Shown: piece by piece, positions 40,876-52,100 of the stretch
How positions within the stretch are numbered: position 1 is the stretch's first letter
Layout: each line of letters opens with the position of its first letter
From: Epiperipatus broadwayi
Lineage: Eukaryota; Onychophora; Udeonychophora; Euonychophora; Peripatidae
Assembly: GCA_028023455.1 (NCBI GenBank)
Contig: JAQFVV010006337.1
Location: 120,001 to 184,000, forward strand
Direction: 5' to 3'
Length of the DNA: 64,000 nucleotides
Position numbers and translations under genes: made by a program
Notes under the pieces: model-generated
Database searches by the model: none
Told to the model about the DNA's origin: nothing
Seen by the model: only the letters and a program-made list of their open reading frames with translations

Positions 40876-41089
40876 TATGGACCAATGAACATACGTTCAA
40901 TTGGGAAAATACAAAAATATTGGATAAAGAAGAAAAGCTACAAAGAAGAAAATTTAAAGAAGCTGCTCACATGACAATGGCAAAAAATCCCATAAGCCAA
41001 CCTAGTGTGACTATACATAATGTATGGAAATCACTAATCAACTTTGCTCTGAGGAAAAAGTGGAGAAATCAGGAGGAACCTCATAGATA
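40876..41089 (+). pseudogene. Penelope-like endonuclease C-terminus, right copy
   Basis: The plus-strand frame begins at the junction with DHVWTNEHTFNWENTKILD and continues through RRKFKEAAHMTMAKNP, ISQPSVTIHNVWK and KKWRNQEEPHR to TAA. It is the sister of the minus-strand copy and keeps the 12-residue block (HMTMAKNPISQP) missing there. It lacks GIY, YIG and all of the RT. Confidence 0.8.
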
Positions 41090-41121
41090 AGTATATGAAA
41101 TTACTACATACTGTTGCCTTT

Positions 41122-41204
41122 GGCAGGATGGCTCAGTTGGTTAGAGCGTTACCTTAAATTTCAATAATCAAGAATCTAAGGACCCAGGTTCGAATCCCAT
41201 GCTA
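41122..41204 (+). other. tRNA-like pol III module in right PLE copy
   Basis: The same module as at 40223-40141: GGCAGGA, perfect A box TGGCTCAGTTGG, perfect B box GGTTCGAATCC. It begins about 32 bp after the endonuclease stop and ends about 30 bp before the hammerhead-like core. Both boxes are preserved in both copies. Confidence 0.65.
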
Positions 41205-41232
41205 GTACTGTCACTGGTCAGGCCAGCAACAC

Positions 41233-41265
41233 CTGAAGAAGGGGGGAGAAAAATACCTATCGAAA
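41233..41265 (+). ncRNA. hammerhead-like motif, right PLE copy
   Basis: CTGAAGA (41233-41239) and GAAA (41262-41265) are kept, but stem II (GGGGGG against CCTATC) is disrupted compared with the left copy. It is a decayed version of the same motif. Confidence 0.4.
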
Positions 41266-41425
41266 CATTGTGCGTATACTAACCTGTTTGCTGTGATATT
41301 ACTAACAGTTAGTGCATATACTAACCTGTTTGCTGTGATATTATTAACATTTGTTTGCTGTAATATTACTAACAGTTGGTGCATATACTAACCTGTTTGC
41401 TGTGATATTACTAACAGTTGAATGC
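41266..41425 (+). repeat. 42-bp tandem repeats in right PLE end
   Basis: Reverse complement of the array at 39928-40076, again with one partial unit, based on TTTGCTGTGATATTACTAAC. Confidence 0.8.
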
Positions 41426-41550
41426 ATTTGGAATATTTAACTAAAAATTAAACTTTTCTAAAGACATTCAACACACATATTAGATGATGGAAATAGTCCA
41501 ATATAAAAATACAGCTAGAACACCATCATCACAAACCTTCAGAAAAACAA

Positions 41551-41800
41551 TATATATATATATATGTGTGTGTGGGGGGGGAGGTGATAATCTGGACCAA
41601 TTAATGAGTGCTGGTTTAGCACAAAATACGTATTGGTGATTATTTAGCTTTTCTACATGTATGTTGTCATGTGTATCAGTGGTATGAGATAATATAGATA
41701 GTTGAAAGGTGCTTGAAAGGCTCAGTTCAAATCCCCTATATTTACAATTAGGTTCAAGGTATGCGTATTTCAAATATTTCTACCATATCAATGATTAAAT
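41551..41800 (+). mobile_element. retrozyme-like element, copy 3 (partial unit)
   Basis: A short AT tract, a GT tract and a G8 run lead into the ribozyme (41588-41642). The tRNA-like module follows (A-box-like TGTATCAGTGG at 41672-41682, B-box-like AGTTCAAATCC at 41724-41734). The body breaks off near 41790. It has the same orientation as copy 2, on the other side of the PLE pair. Confidence 0.65.
41588..41642 (+). ncRNA. type I hammerhead ribozyme-like fold, copy 3
   Basis: Stem I ACCAA (41596-41600) / TTGGT (41633-41637); outer helix TAATC (41588-41592) / GATTA; core TTAATGA, where the invariant G5 is A; perfect stem II GTGCT (41608-41612) / AGCAC (41618-41622); AAAA instead of GAAA; self-complementary stem III region ATACGTAT; predicted site after GTA, between 41632 and 41633. 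The fold is the clearest of the family, but two catalytic positions are mutated. Confidence 0.7.
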
Positions 41801-41809
41801 GTGTTTCTT

Positions 41810-43630
41810 ATTTCAACCTTACCCATGGTAGAGATACATAACATGGCACTAATTATTTACAAAGCAAATAAATAATATAAAAAAAATCATTATTAAATCA
41901 ATCATGAAGCTGACTATCAAATTTATAATATTGTACAAATATATCCATGGTAGCCTTGTTGTTCAATTCCAATTATCAGTGTTCCATCTTCTTTGGCTCC
42001 TCCTATCTATTTACAGTTTCCTAAGGTTGATAACATAGAACATCCACACAAGGAGATTAGTTAATAATACTGAAAAAACAAATGTAAACAATTGTTAATT
42101 AATAACAAAAAAAAACAAAAAACATGAACTCAGTTCTGTAGTAAGTGCATATGCTTAATATGGAATAATATCAAAAATCTTACCTTGTTCCATATTATAG
42201 TAGTGATGATTAAATATCTAGTCACTATGGAGAGAAAACTGACCTAAACTTTATTTAACATAAAAAATTATCTAACTTATAACCCCTCCTTCTTCATTTT
42301 GTTTCTTTCACCTATAATGGACTCTTCCAATTGTAAACACATTTCAGCTTCCAGGGGTGGAAATAAATAAAACTAGAATTTTACAAATATATAAAAAAAT
42401 AATACATAATAAAGTAAAACTTTGTTTAAGTCATCTTGATTAATATCTATGAGTTGGCAATAATGTCTTTTATGGATACAGTTTGTCTCTTTTTGGGTCA
42501 TTCTTCTTTGGTAAGTCATTCATCCCTTGCTAGAATTTCTTGGCAATGCATTTGAAATGATGTTGTTTCCATTTTTTGCAGTCATGTTCCTTCTCAATCC
42601 ATATAGACATTTATTGTAGAACATTTGGTGTTTCTTTAGGCATTATATAGGCAAGTAAATTAAGTCATCATGCTTTCATAGCCAGGACAGTAGCATTTCA
42701 ATCCTATAGCAATGTTAGTTTAGCAGAATAGATTGCACAGCAATTTATAACAGGTTTTTTTTTAATTTTCTATTTGGCATTTAATGACTTTTATAAGAAA
42801 AAATTACTTCATTATTTTATATAAATGCTGGTATTGTTCTATTTTTGTCTTTACATTTGAATAATAGTGTAGTTTTTATTTTTAAATATCAATTTAAAAT
42901 CAATTCAGTTCTTTTGTTAAACCACATGAATTTAATCAAATTTTTTTCTATTTAAACATCCATTGTAATTTCTTATAATTTTTCACTATGAAAATTATAT
43001 GGATAATATGGAATAGTCGAACAAGTCATTCATCTTCTTTTGTATTCGATCATTTGACCCTAAGATGTTGGCTTCAAACAGCTATTGCATCAATTGAAAA
43101 GTAACAAAAAATAACAGAAATAAACTGGACTTGCTTTTATACCATGCTTAGTTTCTGGTGTTTAGTATACTAGCTTGTCCATTTTCTTTTTGAGTATGTG
43201 GCTGTCCTTTGTTGCATGTATTATATTGGTTGTAGTTAAAAAATAAAATTACATATTATTTTCTCCACTTGGTTGCCTAGAGATTGGCTTGACATTAGGT
43301 CATCACTATGTTCAGTAAGTCTAAGTTGTTATTTGTGACATGCAACACATTGATAATTAACTCATTGTTGGTGTGTGTGTGTGTGTGAAGGATTTCATTA
43401 ACTGGTTTTTATATTTTTCATTAAATAAGAGAAATTAGTTCATTGTGACATTTGTTTAATTTAGTTCTTCATAAAGCAAACATTTTTCATATATATATAT
43501 ATATATGTTTACAAAAAAAGATGATAGTGCATATTCAACCACTCATTACTTAAGCTTATGTTTTGAATGGGTTTGATATTGTGGTGTGGATAAATAAAGG
43601 CGGTCTTGATAGAATTGTAAGTTACTCTTA

Positions 43631-43681
<51 letters not shown>

Positions 43682-44100
43682 AATTAAAATCTATTATAAA
43701 TAATATAAAGTATCTATAACAAATAATAAAGAATACAATTAATTTAACAAATCAAGTATACTTTTAATGCATTGGTTAAAAAAAACACTATTGATCATTA
43801 CAACTTTTTTTCTTAAAAAAAGAATATTTTATGCTGATATCTCTAATTCATCATGTATTCATTTTTGAAATGAAACAAGCCTCTTTAATATTTCTCTTTT
43901 GGGAAATTTATTTTTTTTAAAAATCATCTTAATATATCTGGATCAAAGCCATATCCATATCAAGTTTCAAAATTTTAAAACACTTATGAATTTTGTTAAA
44001 TTGAGTTTAGCTTTTTTATATATACATAAGTGAAGCACTCTTGATCTCAAATTTATTTTTATCTCTTTATATATGGTATTGATAACGTTTTATTTTGTAG
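41810..44100. other. gene-free DNA with small microsatellites
   Basis: The part from about 42420 to 43340 is less AT-rich and CpG-poor, compatible with decayed repeats, but no family was recognised. A (GT)n tract lies at 43372-43387 and (AT)n tracts at 43491-43507 and 43635-43678. Confidence 0.45.
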
Positions 44101-44109
44101 TCATTTTAT

Positions 44110-44900
44110 TAAAGAAATAAATTTAAGAAATATGATAAAGCCAAATAATTATCAACCTTTTACTCATAAGGGACTTTCTTTATTGATTTTTTGTTGCAGG
44201 AATAAAAACCTTAATAATTTTGAAAATAATAGTTATATTTAAAGGAGTCAATTTCCTTCTGTATATTGAGTTAGGATATAATAATGAATTTATTAAGAAT
44301 ATTAAATTTAAAAAAAAATATCTACAAATCTTCTAATAATAAACACTTAAGGGTTAATGAGAATAAAGGGTTTATTTCTTTGCTATATAAGTCATCAATT
44401 AATAAATTTATTTATAAATATGTTTTTGTATTGGGTGGTATGAAAGTAGCTTGGAAAAAAAATTTGGATTGAAATTCATTACTAAATCAAAACATTTAAT
44501 TGCAAATCTATTCCTGGAGTAGTTTACAGGATTTCTTGTAGTCATAAAATTTATATAGGTCATTGTAAATTGAGTTTTAATGAAAGAGTTAAAGCTCATA
44601 AGACTAGAGTTAAAAATAAATATAATAATTCAACTTTTTATTCACAAACTGAATACAGGTCATAAAATATTATTTGATAATGCAGAGGTCATCTTTTATG
44701 AAAAAAGTGAATTGAAAAGAAGAGTAAAAGAAACTTTGATAATAAATATGAGGCCATCAATCTTATGAAGACATTATTTGATGTTATAAGAAAGTAGATT
44801 TTGAGAATAATGGCAGGGAGGCTATTTTGTTTGGTATATTTAGGTGGTAGGTTTGATTGAATTTTACTTGAAAAGATATATTTGTTAATAGAGAAAAGCA
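44110..44900 (+). pseudogene. Penelope-like GIY-YIG endonuclease, heavily frameshifted
   Basis: Plus-strand fragments in three frames assemble in PLE order: FGLKFITKSKHLIAN (about 44464), PGVVYRISCSHKIYIG (44513-44560, the GIY and YIG strands), FNERVKAHKTRV with the conserved Arg and Lys-His positions, then HKLNTGHKILFDNAEVIFYE (44646-44703) and KRRVKETLIINMRPS. The sequence ends near 44900 and is followed by an AT tract. The motifs are characteristic of PLE endonucleases, but the wording differs from the other copies here, so it represents another lineage. At least three frameshifts are needed. Confidence 0.65.
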
Positions 44901-44964
44901 TGGTTGTGGAAGAAGTTTAGTAAAGTTTAATTTTTGGCTAGTATTGTAATATTATATGAATTGC

Positions 44965-44966
<2 letters not shown>

Positions 44967-44997
<31 letters not shown>
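44967..44997. repeat. (AT)n microsatellite between PLE and hairpin element
   Basis: About 15 AT units separate the PLE pseudogene's trailing sequence from the inverted-repeat element that begins at 44998. Confidence 0.85.
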
Positions 44998-45000
<3 letters not shown>

Positions 45001-45174
45001 TCAAATTTACCACTCAATCAGATTAGCCAAAAAGTATAAACTCTAAAACCAATACTACACAGACTTTTCATGTGCAGAAAAACTTTACACTTGAGAAGTC
45101 TGTTTGTGGTAGTGAAACCATTGCTTGTGTTTTAGTTTATATTTTGGTTAGTCTGGTTGTGCATTGAATTTAGG
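44998..45174. mobile_element. MITE-like hairpin element
   Basis: The left part (CAGATTAGCCAAAAAGTATAAAC, split as CAGATTAGCC and AAAAAGTATAAAC) pairs with GTTTATATTTTGG and TTAGTCTGG at the right end. Inner pairs such as ACAGACTT / AAGTCTGT extend the match to the centre near 45085. The unit is a long imperfect hairpin without coding capacity. Confidence 0.55.
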
Positions 45175-45199
45175 GTAATTTTGATTATTTTATTGATTA

Positions 45200-47600
45200 G
45201 CTTTACACTTTTAATATTGTATATATTCTATAACCTTTAGCTTTGACAGAAGCCAACTGTTAAATCAAATTTTGTGCCAAGACATATATATATTAACTTA
45301 AATTGTGATAGTTTTAAGCTTAAATAAATGGTTAACATGCAAAAGTCTTTAAATTTTTAAATATCTGGTAATTTAAATGAAAAATATTGTATTAATAATG
45401 CTAGTTAGTCATGATTTAAGCATTTAAAATGTTTTTTTTTAAAAGCTTGTATTAATTTTAAGGTTAAGAAACCAGGTACAAATCCTACATTTAGCTTTGC
45501 TGGTATTTTAATTCAAGCTACAATATTTTAATTCATTTTTAATTTTAACATATAATATTCTTGTGAAATATTTTAAACTTATTATTTAGAAAAGGGTTTA
45601 ATAAAGCTAGTAATTGAAATAGGATTTTTAAAAGCAATGAATAAATGAATATTGAATGATGAATAAATATTATATTTACTTAACATTATTTATTTTAAAA
45701 TATTTTTAAAATATAATTTTAAAATCTATTCTGAGACTTGTCTAGATTTAAATAATGATATATAAATATATTAAATATTGTCTGTAATATTTATTTTATT
45801 CTATATAATGTAAATTTCATTATGTAATATTAACCTGAAATTTAATTTTTAATCAATTATTTTTATTTGCAACTAGGAAGTGTTTTAATTAATCTAAGTG
45901 TCTAGACAATATTTAAAAAAAAATGATTTATTTAAATTTAAATATTAATTAGGTAAATTTTTACTTAACCTTCCCTGGTCACAATTTATCAGGATTTTAA
46001 CTAATAAGGGAAGGATTCAAAGGTTAAAAGGTTAATAAAAAGTCTTGTAAAATGATCACATGACTAGTAATATAAATAGGTGAGACTCTTGCTTTCACTT
46101 GTCTTCAGTATGTTTTAATTTATTTTTGTTGGTAGTAGTTGAATTTTAAAAACTCCAGTTAAAATTTTAAGTGTAATTTTCTTTAAACTATTTTTTTTTT
46201 TAGCTCAATATGATAGAGTAATTTAAAACTATCTTGACATAATTATCTGAACTAAAACAACAAAGGAACAGAAATCTTTATACCTGCCAGCCTTAATGGT
46301 AATATTGTTTCATTATTATAATGTTTAAAATATTATCTTTTAATTTTTCTGCATTGGATAATCTTAAAAGTTATTATTATTGCCATTATAATGATGTGGC
46401 AACTTCAAAGTTTATTTAAATGTCTGTGTTATAATAAAAGCTGCCACAGAAAATGTAAGTTTCTTATAGACAAGAATATTTCAAAATGTATTAACAACTT
46501 CTTAACATTTTATTTCAAACTGTCTAGAATTTATTTCTTTAAAGTAAAAAACTTTTAATTCTGAATAAAAACTAGGTTTTTATATGATGAGTGTTTGTTT
46601 CAAATATTTTTAAATAATTTGTTAATTATACAAAAGAAATTTTAAATTAATAATTTTATATTTCACTAAAAGCATTTATTTGTACAGTTATTCCAATAAA
46701 AACATTAAATAATTAATCACTAATAAAAAAATTCACTTATTATGACTATTTTGTAAAAGAAAAAATATGCCTCCCCCTCCAAATGGGGTAATAATAAAAA
46801 AATCAATTTGCAATGAACTTTGGTGAAATTAAAGTTTTCACTTAATAAAAATGAAATATAAAATTTACCTGCAAAAATGATATTATATTTTAATGAACTT
46901 AAATAACTTTTCTACACTTTAATTATTTCATATCACCTGCAAAAATGATTAAAACCAGCAAATTATTTTTTCTTTATGAACATTGCTATGGAGACCACTG
47001 TGATTGTGGAGATGATACTTAAATTAAATATTTTCTCCCACAAATATTTAATAATGTTTGATAAATGTTATTTATAAGAAGTAGTCTGTTATATAATATT
47101 CACATTTCTAATAAAAATTTAGAATAATTTGCATAATGGATTGACTTAGAAACCTGAATTTAAGTATTTGAGAGTTATTTATTGCAGTATCATGAACATT
47201 TATCATAATGTAAATTCATGAATGTGTTTAATGAATAGCCGTAAATTTATCCTATATTTGTTAGCAGAATTATTTGAAAATTTACTAAGGATATCCAAAA
47301 GAAATGCATTCCATATTTAATAATTATATTATAGATTTTAATATTATAATTGTATTGTATTATATGATGGATAAGTTTGCTTTCCACAAGATGTTATTGC
47401 AAAAACTCCTCTTCATGTTCCAGTTCATTGGAAAATGATAAAATAAAGAAGCAGAAGGACTGTTCTTTAATTTGTTTATTTGATGGCAAAATATTGAATT
47501 TATTTGTATTTTGATTTTTTATACCATGTTTTATTTATGTGCATATTATTTTCATATTATATATGTTATATTTTGAAATATTATAGGTTAATTTTTTTTA
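45200..47600. other. gene-free AT-rich DNA
   Basis: No protein-like frame was seen. An inverted match TTAACCTTCCC / GGGAAGGATTCAAAGGTTAA at 45966-46025 lies just before the TATA-like motif at 46071. Confidence 0.5.
46071..46080 (+). promoter_or_regulatory. TATA-box-like motif
   Basis: TATAAATAGG is followed about 25-30 bp later by CTTTCACTTGTCTTCAGT, a layout like an LTR or pol II start region. No exon or LTR partner was found, so this is tentative. Confidence 0.25.
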
Positions 47601-47618
47601 AATAGTACTTTATCATCT

Positions 47619-47794
47619 AAAATAAAAGATGCTAATAGCTCTAATAAGCTTTATTGATAAGTGCTGCAAGTGAAAGCATTTAAAATCTCTATCTAGATGT
47701 GCTGGGAATAATTTCTAGACAGAGATTTCAAATGCTTTCTCTTGTGGCATTTATTGCTAAAGTTTATTAGAACTATTAGCATCTTTTTATTTCA
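47619..47794. mobile_element. hairpin element (about 79-bp arms)
   Basis: The left arm starts AAATAAAAGATGCTAATAG and the right arm ends with its complement CTATTAGCATCTTTTTATTT. Matches continue inward through GAAAGCATTT / AAATGCTTTC and AATCTCT / AGAGATT to a short centre near 47706. Arms are about 85 percent complementary. Confidence 0.65.
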
Positions 47795-48756
47795 GTTTAT
47801 AATTACAAGCTTATCAAATTAAGTCATGTGATATATGACTTCATTTTATTTACTAGTACTTTATCATATTTGCATGTTTTAAAATAGTGTTTCATTTTAT
47901 ATATGAATTATTTATTTATAAAGATATATTGTTATGTTGTAAGCTGAATAAGTAAATGAATGTTTCTATTATTTATTTTATGATTATTAATTGCCTGATA
48001 TTAATAGATCCATATTTGGCATTAATTATTATTATTTATCATATTTCACATTTTTTAGTAATAGAATTTTATTAGAAATAGTAGATTTGTCCTCTTTCTA
48101 TTTTGGGAGTGCTTATATTATCCACTATATTTAAAGATAATAGTATTAGTTTCTATCATTATTTTATTATCTTATTTTCAAAAGAGACCATAGCATTTAT
48201 CTCTCTCTTATTATATAATGTCTTGATAGCATTGTATGCTTATAGTGTATATTTTGAGATAGCTTAGACTCTCTCTATTTTATTACATTATATGCATTAA
48301 TAAATGTTATTAATTTGTGAGTCAACCTGTTTTCACTCTATTTTCATTCTTATATATATCTTTATCATTTTAACATGATAAAATTAATCAGATGTTTTAA
48401 CAAAGTAAGAGACTTCATTTGGAGAAATAGAGAAAAAGAGCTAGATTTAACTTGTTTTTACAGCCATCTATTGAGATAGTTCACTATTTTTTTAAAGTCA
48501 TGAAATTTACATATATTTTCAAAAAATATATAATGATATCAGGTTAATCAAAAATGTGATGACTTCACATAAATTTTAACAAGCCTTGACATGTTTGAGT
48601 ATTATTATCAGATTTATCATGATTTGTGAGATTACTTCAATAAAATTTTTGAATGAGTAAAATCTTGATTATTGGACTTAATTAGGTAGAGGTTTATCTT
48701 TATAAATAAAAACATTATAAAGATCATATTGGAACTTTGCAAATATTAAAAAATAA

Positions 48757-49117
48757 GATTGTAATAAAAACAATAAATGGTTTTACCATTCAGTAATTGG
48801 TAAAAACAAATTGATGCCATAAATTCAGTGACACTTTTTTATTGATATTTGTGTTCAAAATGTGAACAAATAAATACCATTTTCTATTATATTTATAAAT
48901 TTATGCTTTAAAATATTTTTTATAACTTTTCACAATATTGCAATATATTTTAATAGATAATTAGCAATAATGTGTTGGTGCTCAGTTTGAAAAGATGCAT
49001 TTATCAGTAGTCCACAATTAATTTGCATGGACTTCTGAAGTGTCATTGACTTTATGACATCACTTTGTTTTTACCAGTTACTGAATTACTAAACCATTCT
49101 TTATTCTTCTTAAAATC
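48757..49117. mobile_element. inverted-repeat element (about 80-bp arms, 200-bp centre)
   Basis: The left arm includes ATGGTTTTACCATTCAGTAA (48777) and CAGTGACACTT. The right arm includes AAGTGTCATTGAC and TTACTGAATTACTAAACCAT (ending 49097). Weaker pairing extends about 20 bp further out on both sides. The centre is AT-rich and non-coding. Confidence 0.6.
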
Positions 49118-49119
49118 AT

Positions 49120-52100
49120 ACTTTTCAATATTGGCAGCATTCTAATATAATGTTTTTAGAATTTATTTCATTTTTAAATACAAATTTCTACCAAATTAAG
49201 TACAATTTATTATATTTTGATATAGAATAATGGTTTAATACTAAAATAAAACATTGAAAGTTTGCAAACCTCTCACCAGGGAGAACAATTAGATATATTA
49301 TAGTGCCAGAGGTTTAATTAATGATAGTTATTATATGCAATCATCATTCTCAAAGTCTATGCTTTTTGCCAACTAAAACCTAGAAGCAATAACATGAAAG
49401 GATTAATAAACTACAGAAAGTTGATCAGCAGATTAGCCATTCATTCAGAAATTAGAGCCCACTATCCTTATAATCAGGTACAAATAAAAAACTATCAATA
49501 GCTGATTATACCTTTACTAACATATAAGTTTAGTTATCGCATCTAGAAGTACATTGTTATTATATTTTAAAACGTATGGAATGATTGGTTTGATCATCAG
49601 CAGCAGCTTAAATGTTAGTTATTATAATATTATATAAGACCGCAAACTATTATTTGACTCAACCAGTATCCTGTTACAGTTGAGTGCACAATAAAATGCT
49701 TGATTGTGGGTATCCCTCAAATACCAATTATTTGCATTTTTTATTGTTGTCTTTATATATTAACAATTATCACTTATACTCTATATATATGGTGCACAGT
49801 CATTATGTTTTAGATTTATAGGACATTTTATTTTATAAGTATTTTTGTAGTAGTTAAAGATTTGAACTATAAAGTCATCGTTTCCTGGATATTGCCAAAT
49901 TCTAAAAAAAATAGTGAATAAAATACAAAAGTTGTCATTGAACTATGGCATTAAGAGAATTAACATTGATAAAAGTGAACAAAGGTAATTCCATCTCTTT
50001 GAATTATCAGAAGAAGGTAAGAAAGTATTTGAGATTTTTCATCTTAGTCAATTAAAATTATAATTTTTTATTCATCATCTGCCTATTTTATAACTTATTT
50101 AGATGAAGAATTACTTCAAATTAAATTCTAAAGGACAGAAAATTTGATGGGCAACAAAAAAAATGTCACTTGATTTTCCTGAATGAGCCAAACTATCTGT
50201 AAGTTTGATCTGCAGTCAGTAAAGAGCCATGGAATGATGCTATGGCATTTATCCAAAATCTAGAAAAATTATTCACACATAAAGAGTGATTTGCTTTATT
50301 ATTTAAATTTGAGGCGTTTTGGTCAAGCATCTACTTCATAGTTCGATGCTTAAATGATCTAAATAAAAACAAGAGAAATATGACTGATAATATCTATGTA
50401 ACGATACAAAATTCCAATTACAGGAATTTTTTATTTTTTTTAGATTTTTTTTTTTAAGTGTTTCCTGCTTTCGCTACTTCTATCAAAAGGAATGCTTTAT
50501 TGTAAAAACATTGCATTTGAAGTCATATATAAAAACGAACTATTTTCATAGATTAGAATATCTGATTTAATATTTATATGTCATAATTAATAATTAATGA
50601 AGTTCATATATGTTAGAACGGATACCAGTTTAATTATATATATATTAAGATGCATACATATACAAAAGTGTTGGTATTAACTAATTGTTAATATAATTTT
50701 TGCAGATAAAACCACAATAATTGGCTTTTTGATGCGTGTTGAGAAATATTAAAATGAAATTAAAATATTATCAGATCTTTTCAGTGTTGCTATCTAAACA
50801 ATATTTATTAGAAATAATAACGGTACCAAAAAAGTGATGCACGTCAAACTATTTTTTTTTCTAAATTTGCATATTTAAATTCTAAATATTTAAAACAAAA
50901 CTTAAATTTTGTTGAGGCTTTTTAATTTTTTACTCCCTATTTTCTTTCTCTTTTATTTCTTTCCTTTTTTTTTTTGTTTAAGAGAAGAATTTTGTCTTTG
51001 ATTTTAACTTATAACGGTGTATTAACAATTTAAAAATAAAAATCTGCTCCGAGAACACTTCAATATTCTTCTTGAACGTGCTTTACACTGAACGATAATA
51101 GGTTGAATCGACTAAGCAGACGCGTAATGAACCATGAATTTATCCTTTTTACTCGTCAGTCTGCCGTTCAATAAATATATATTTATATTTTTATGTACTT
51201 TTATGTTTTTCTAAATCGAATCCATATTTTTAGGCATGAACAGCGCGCGACTCAATATTGAGCTCAAACGAAAAACAATAATGAGGAAAAGTATTCAACT
51301 TGATAAGTAATCCCATTCATTGCGTATTATTCTTTTCTTAATATAGGCTATTATGAAGCATAAGGTATACACTGATGACAGCCTTTGAAAAGATTTTTTT
51401 AAAAAAGAAATGTTTTACACTAAGCGATCATAATAAAAGTAGTACAATTGTAAAATTTACTAGATTTAAAAATACATTTAATTAAATATATATATATATA
51501 TATTAACGTTGTAATCTATATGAACTTACGTATGTATGCATTTATGTGTGTGTGTGATAGATATAAGCAGTATAGTTTCGAAATATTTGTCTACTTTTAT
51601 TTATAAATAACAAATACGTGCGTATTATTTCAAATTATTTGCATTAATTTAAGTAATTGTGTGCTTGTATTAACATACAAAACAATCATTATTATTAGTT
51701 TTCCAATCTCTTTAAATAATTTATTTTATTAAATTATATTTAAATTATCACAACATATAAATTTTAATGATTTTGCTGTTTATTGGTGTTACATACATAT
51801 TAATTATATAACATTCTTCACTGTTATTAACAAACATCCTTTCCATATTACCTCTATACACACACACACACACACACTCATAGACTTTTCTGATTGAATC
51901 CTTTTATGTCATCTTTATTGCGGATACATTACTATAAATAATCTACAACATTTAATTGTCTTGTATTTTGTGCACAAATATATATGATTGGAATGGTAAT
52001 ACTTCTAATGCTGACTGTTAATTAATGTAATGCCTTCTAATATCAATGCCAATTTGCAGATGAAAAATGAATGGATTTCTGTTGGACCATGATCTTATAA

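Larger units (their letters stand above)
39841..41504. mobile_element. two PLE 3' ends joined head to head (inverted repeat)
   Basis: The left arm 39841-40449 is the reverse complement of 40859-41504, apart from substitutions, small indels and a 36-bp block missing from the left copy. The spacer 40450-40858 belongs only to the left (minus-strand) PLE. Each arm contains, outward from the centre, the endonuclease C-terminus, a tRNA-like sequence, a hammerhead-like motif, tandem 42-bp repeats and a common end (TTGGACTATTTCCATC). Inverted, 5'-truncated partial copies are a known outcome of PLE retrotransposition. A later inverted duplication is the alternative. Confidence 0.8.

Noticed and set aside
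41122-41204. A functional tRNA gene
   Set aside because: A and B boxes and the D stem are good, but the anticodon/variable region is too long and the acceptor and T stems do not close.
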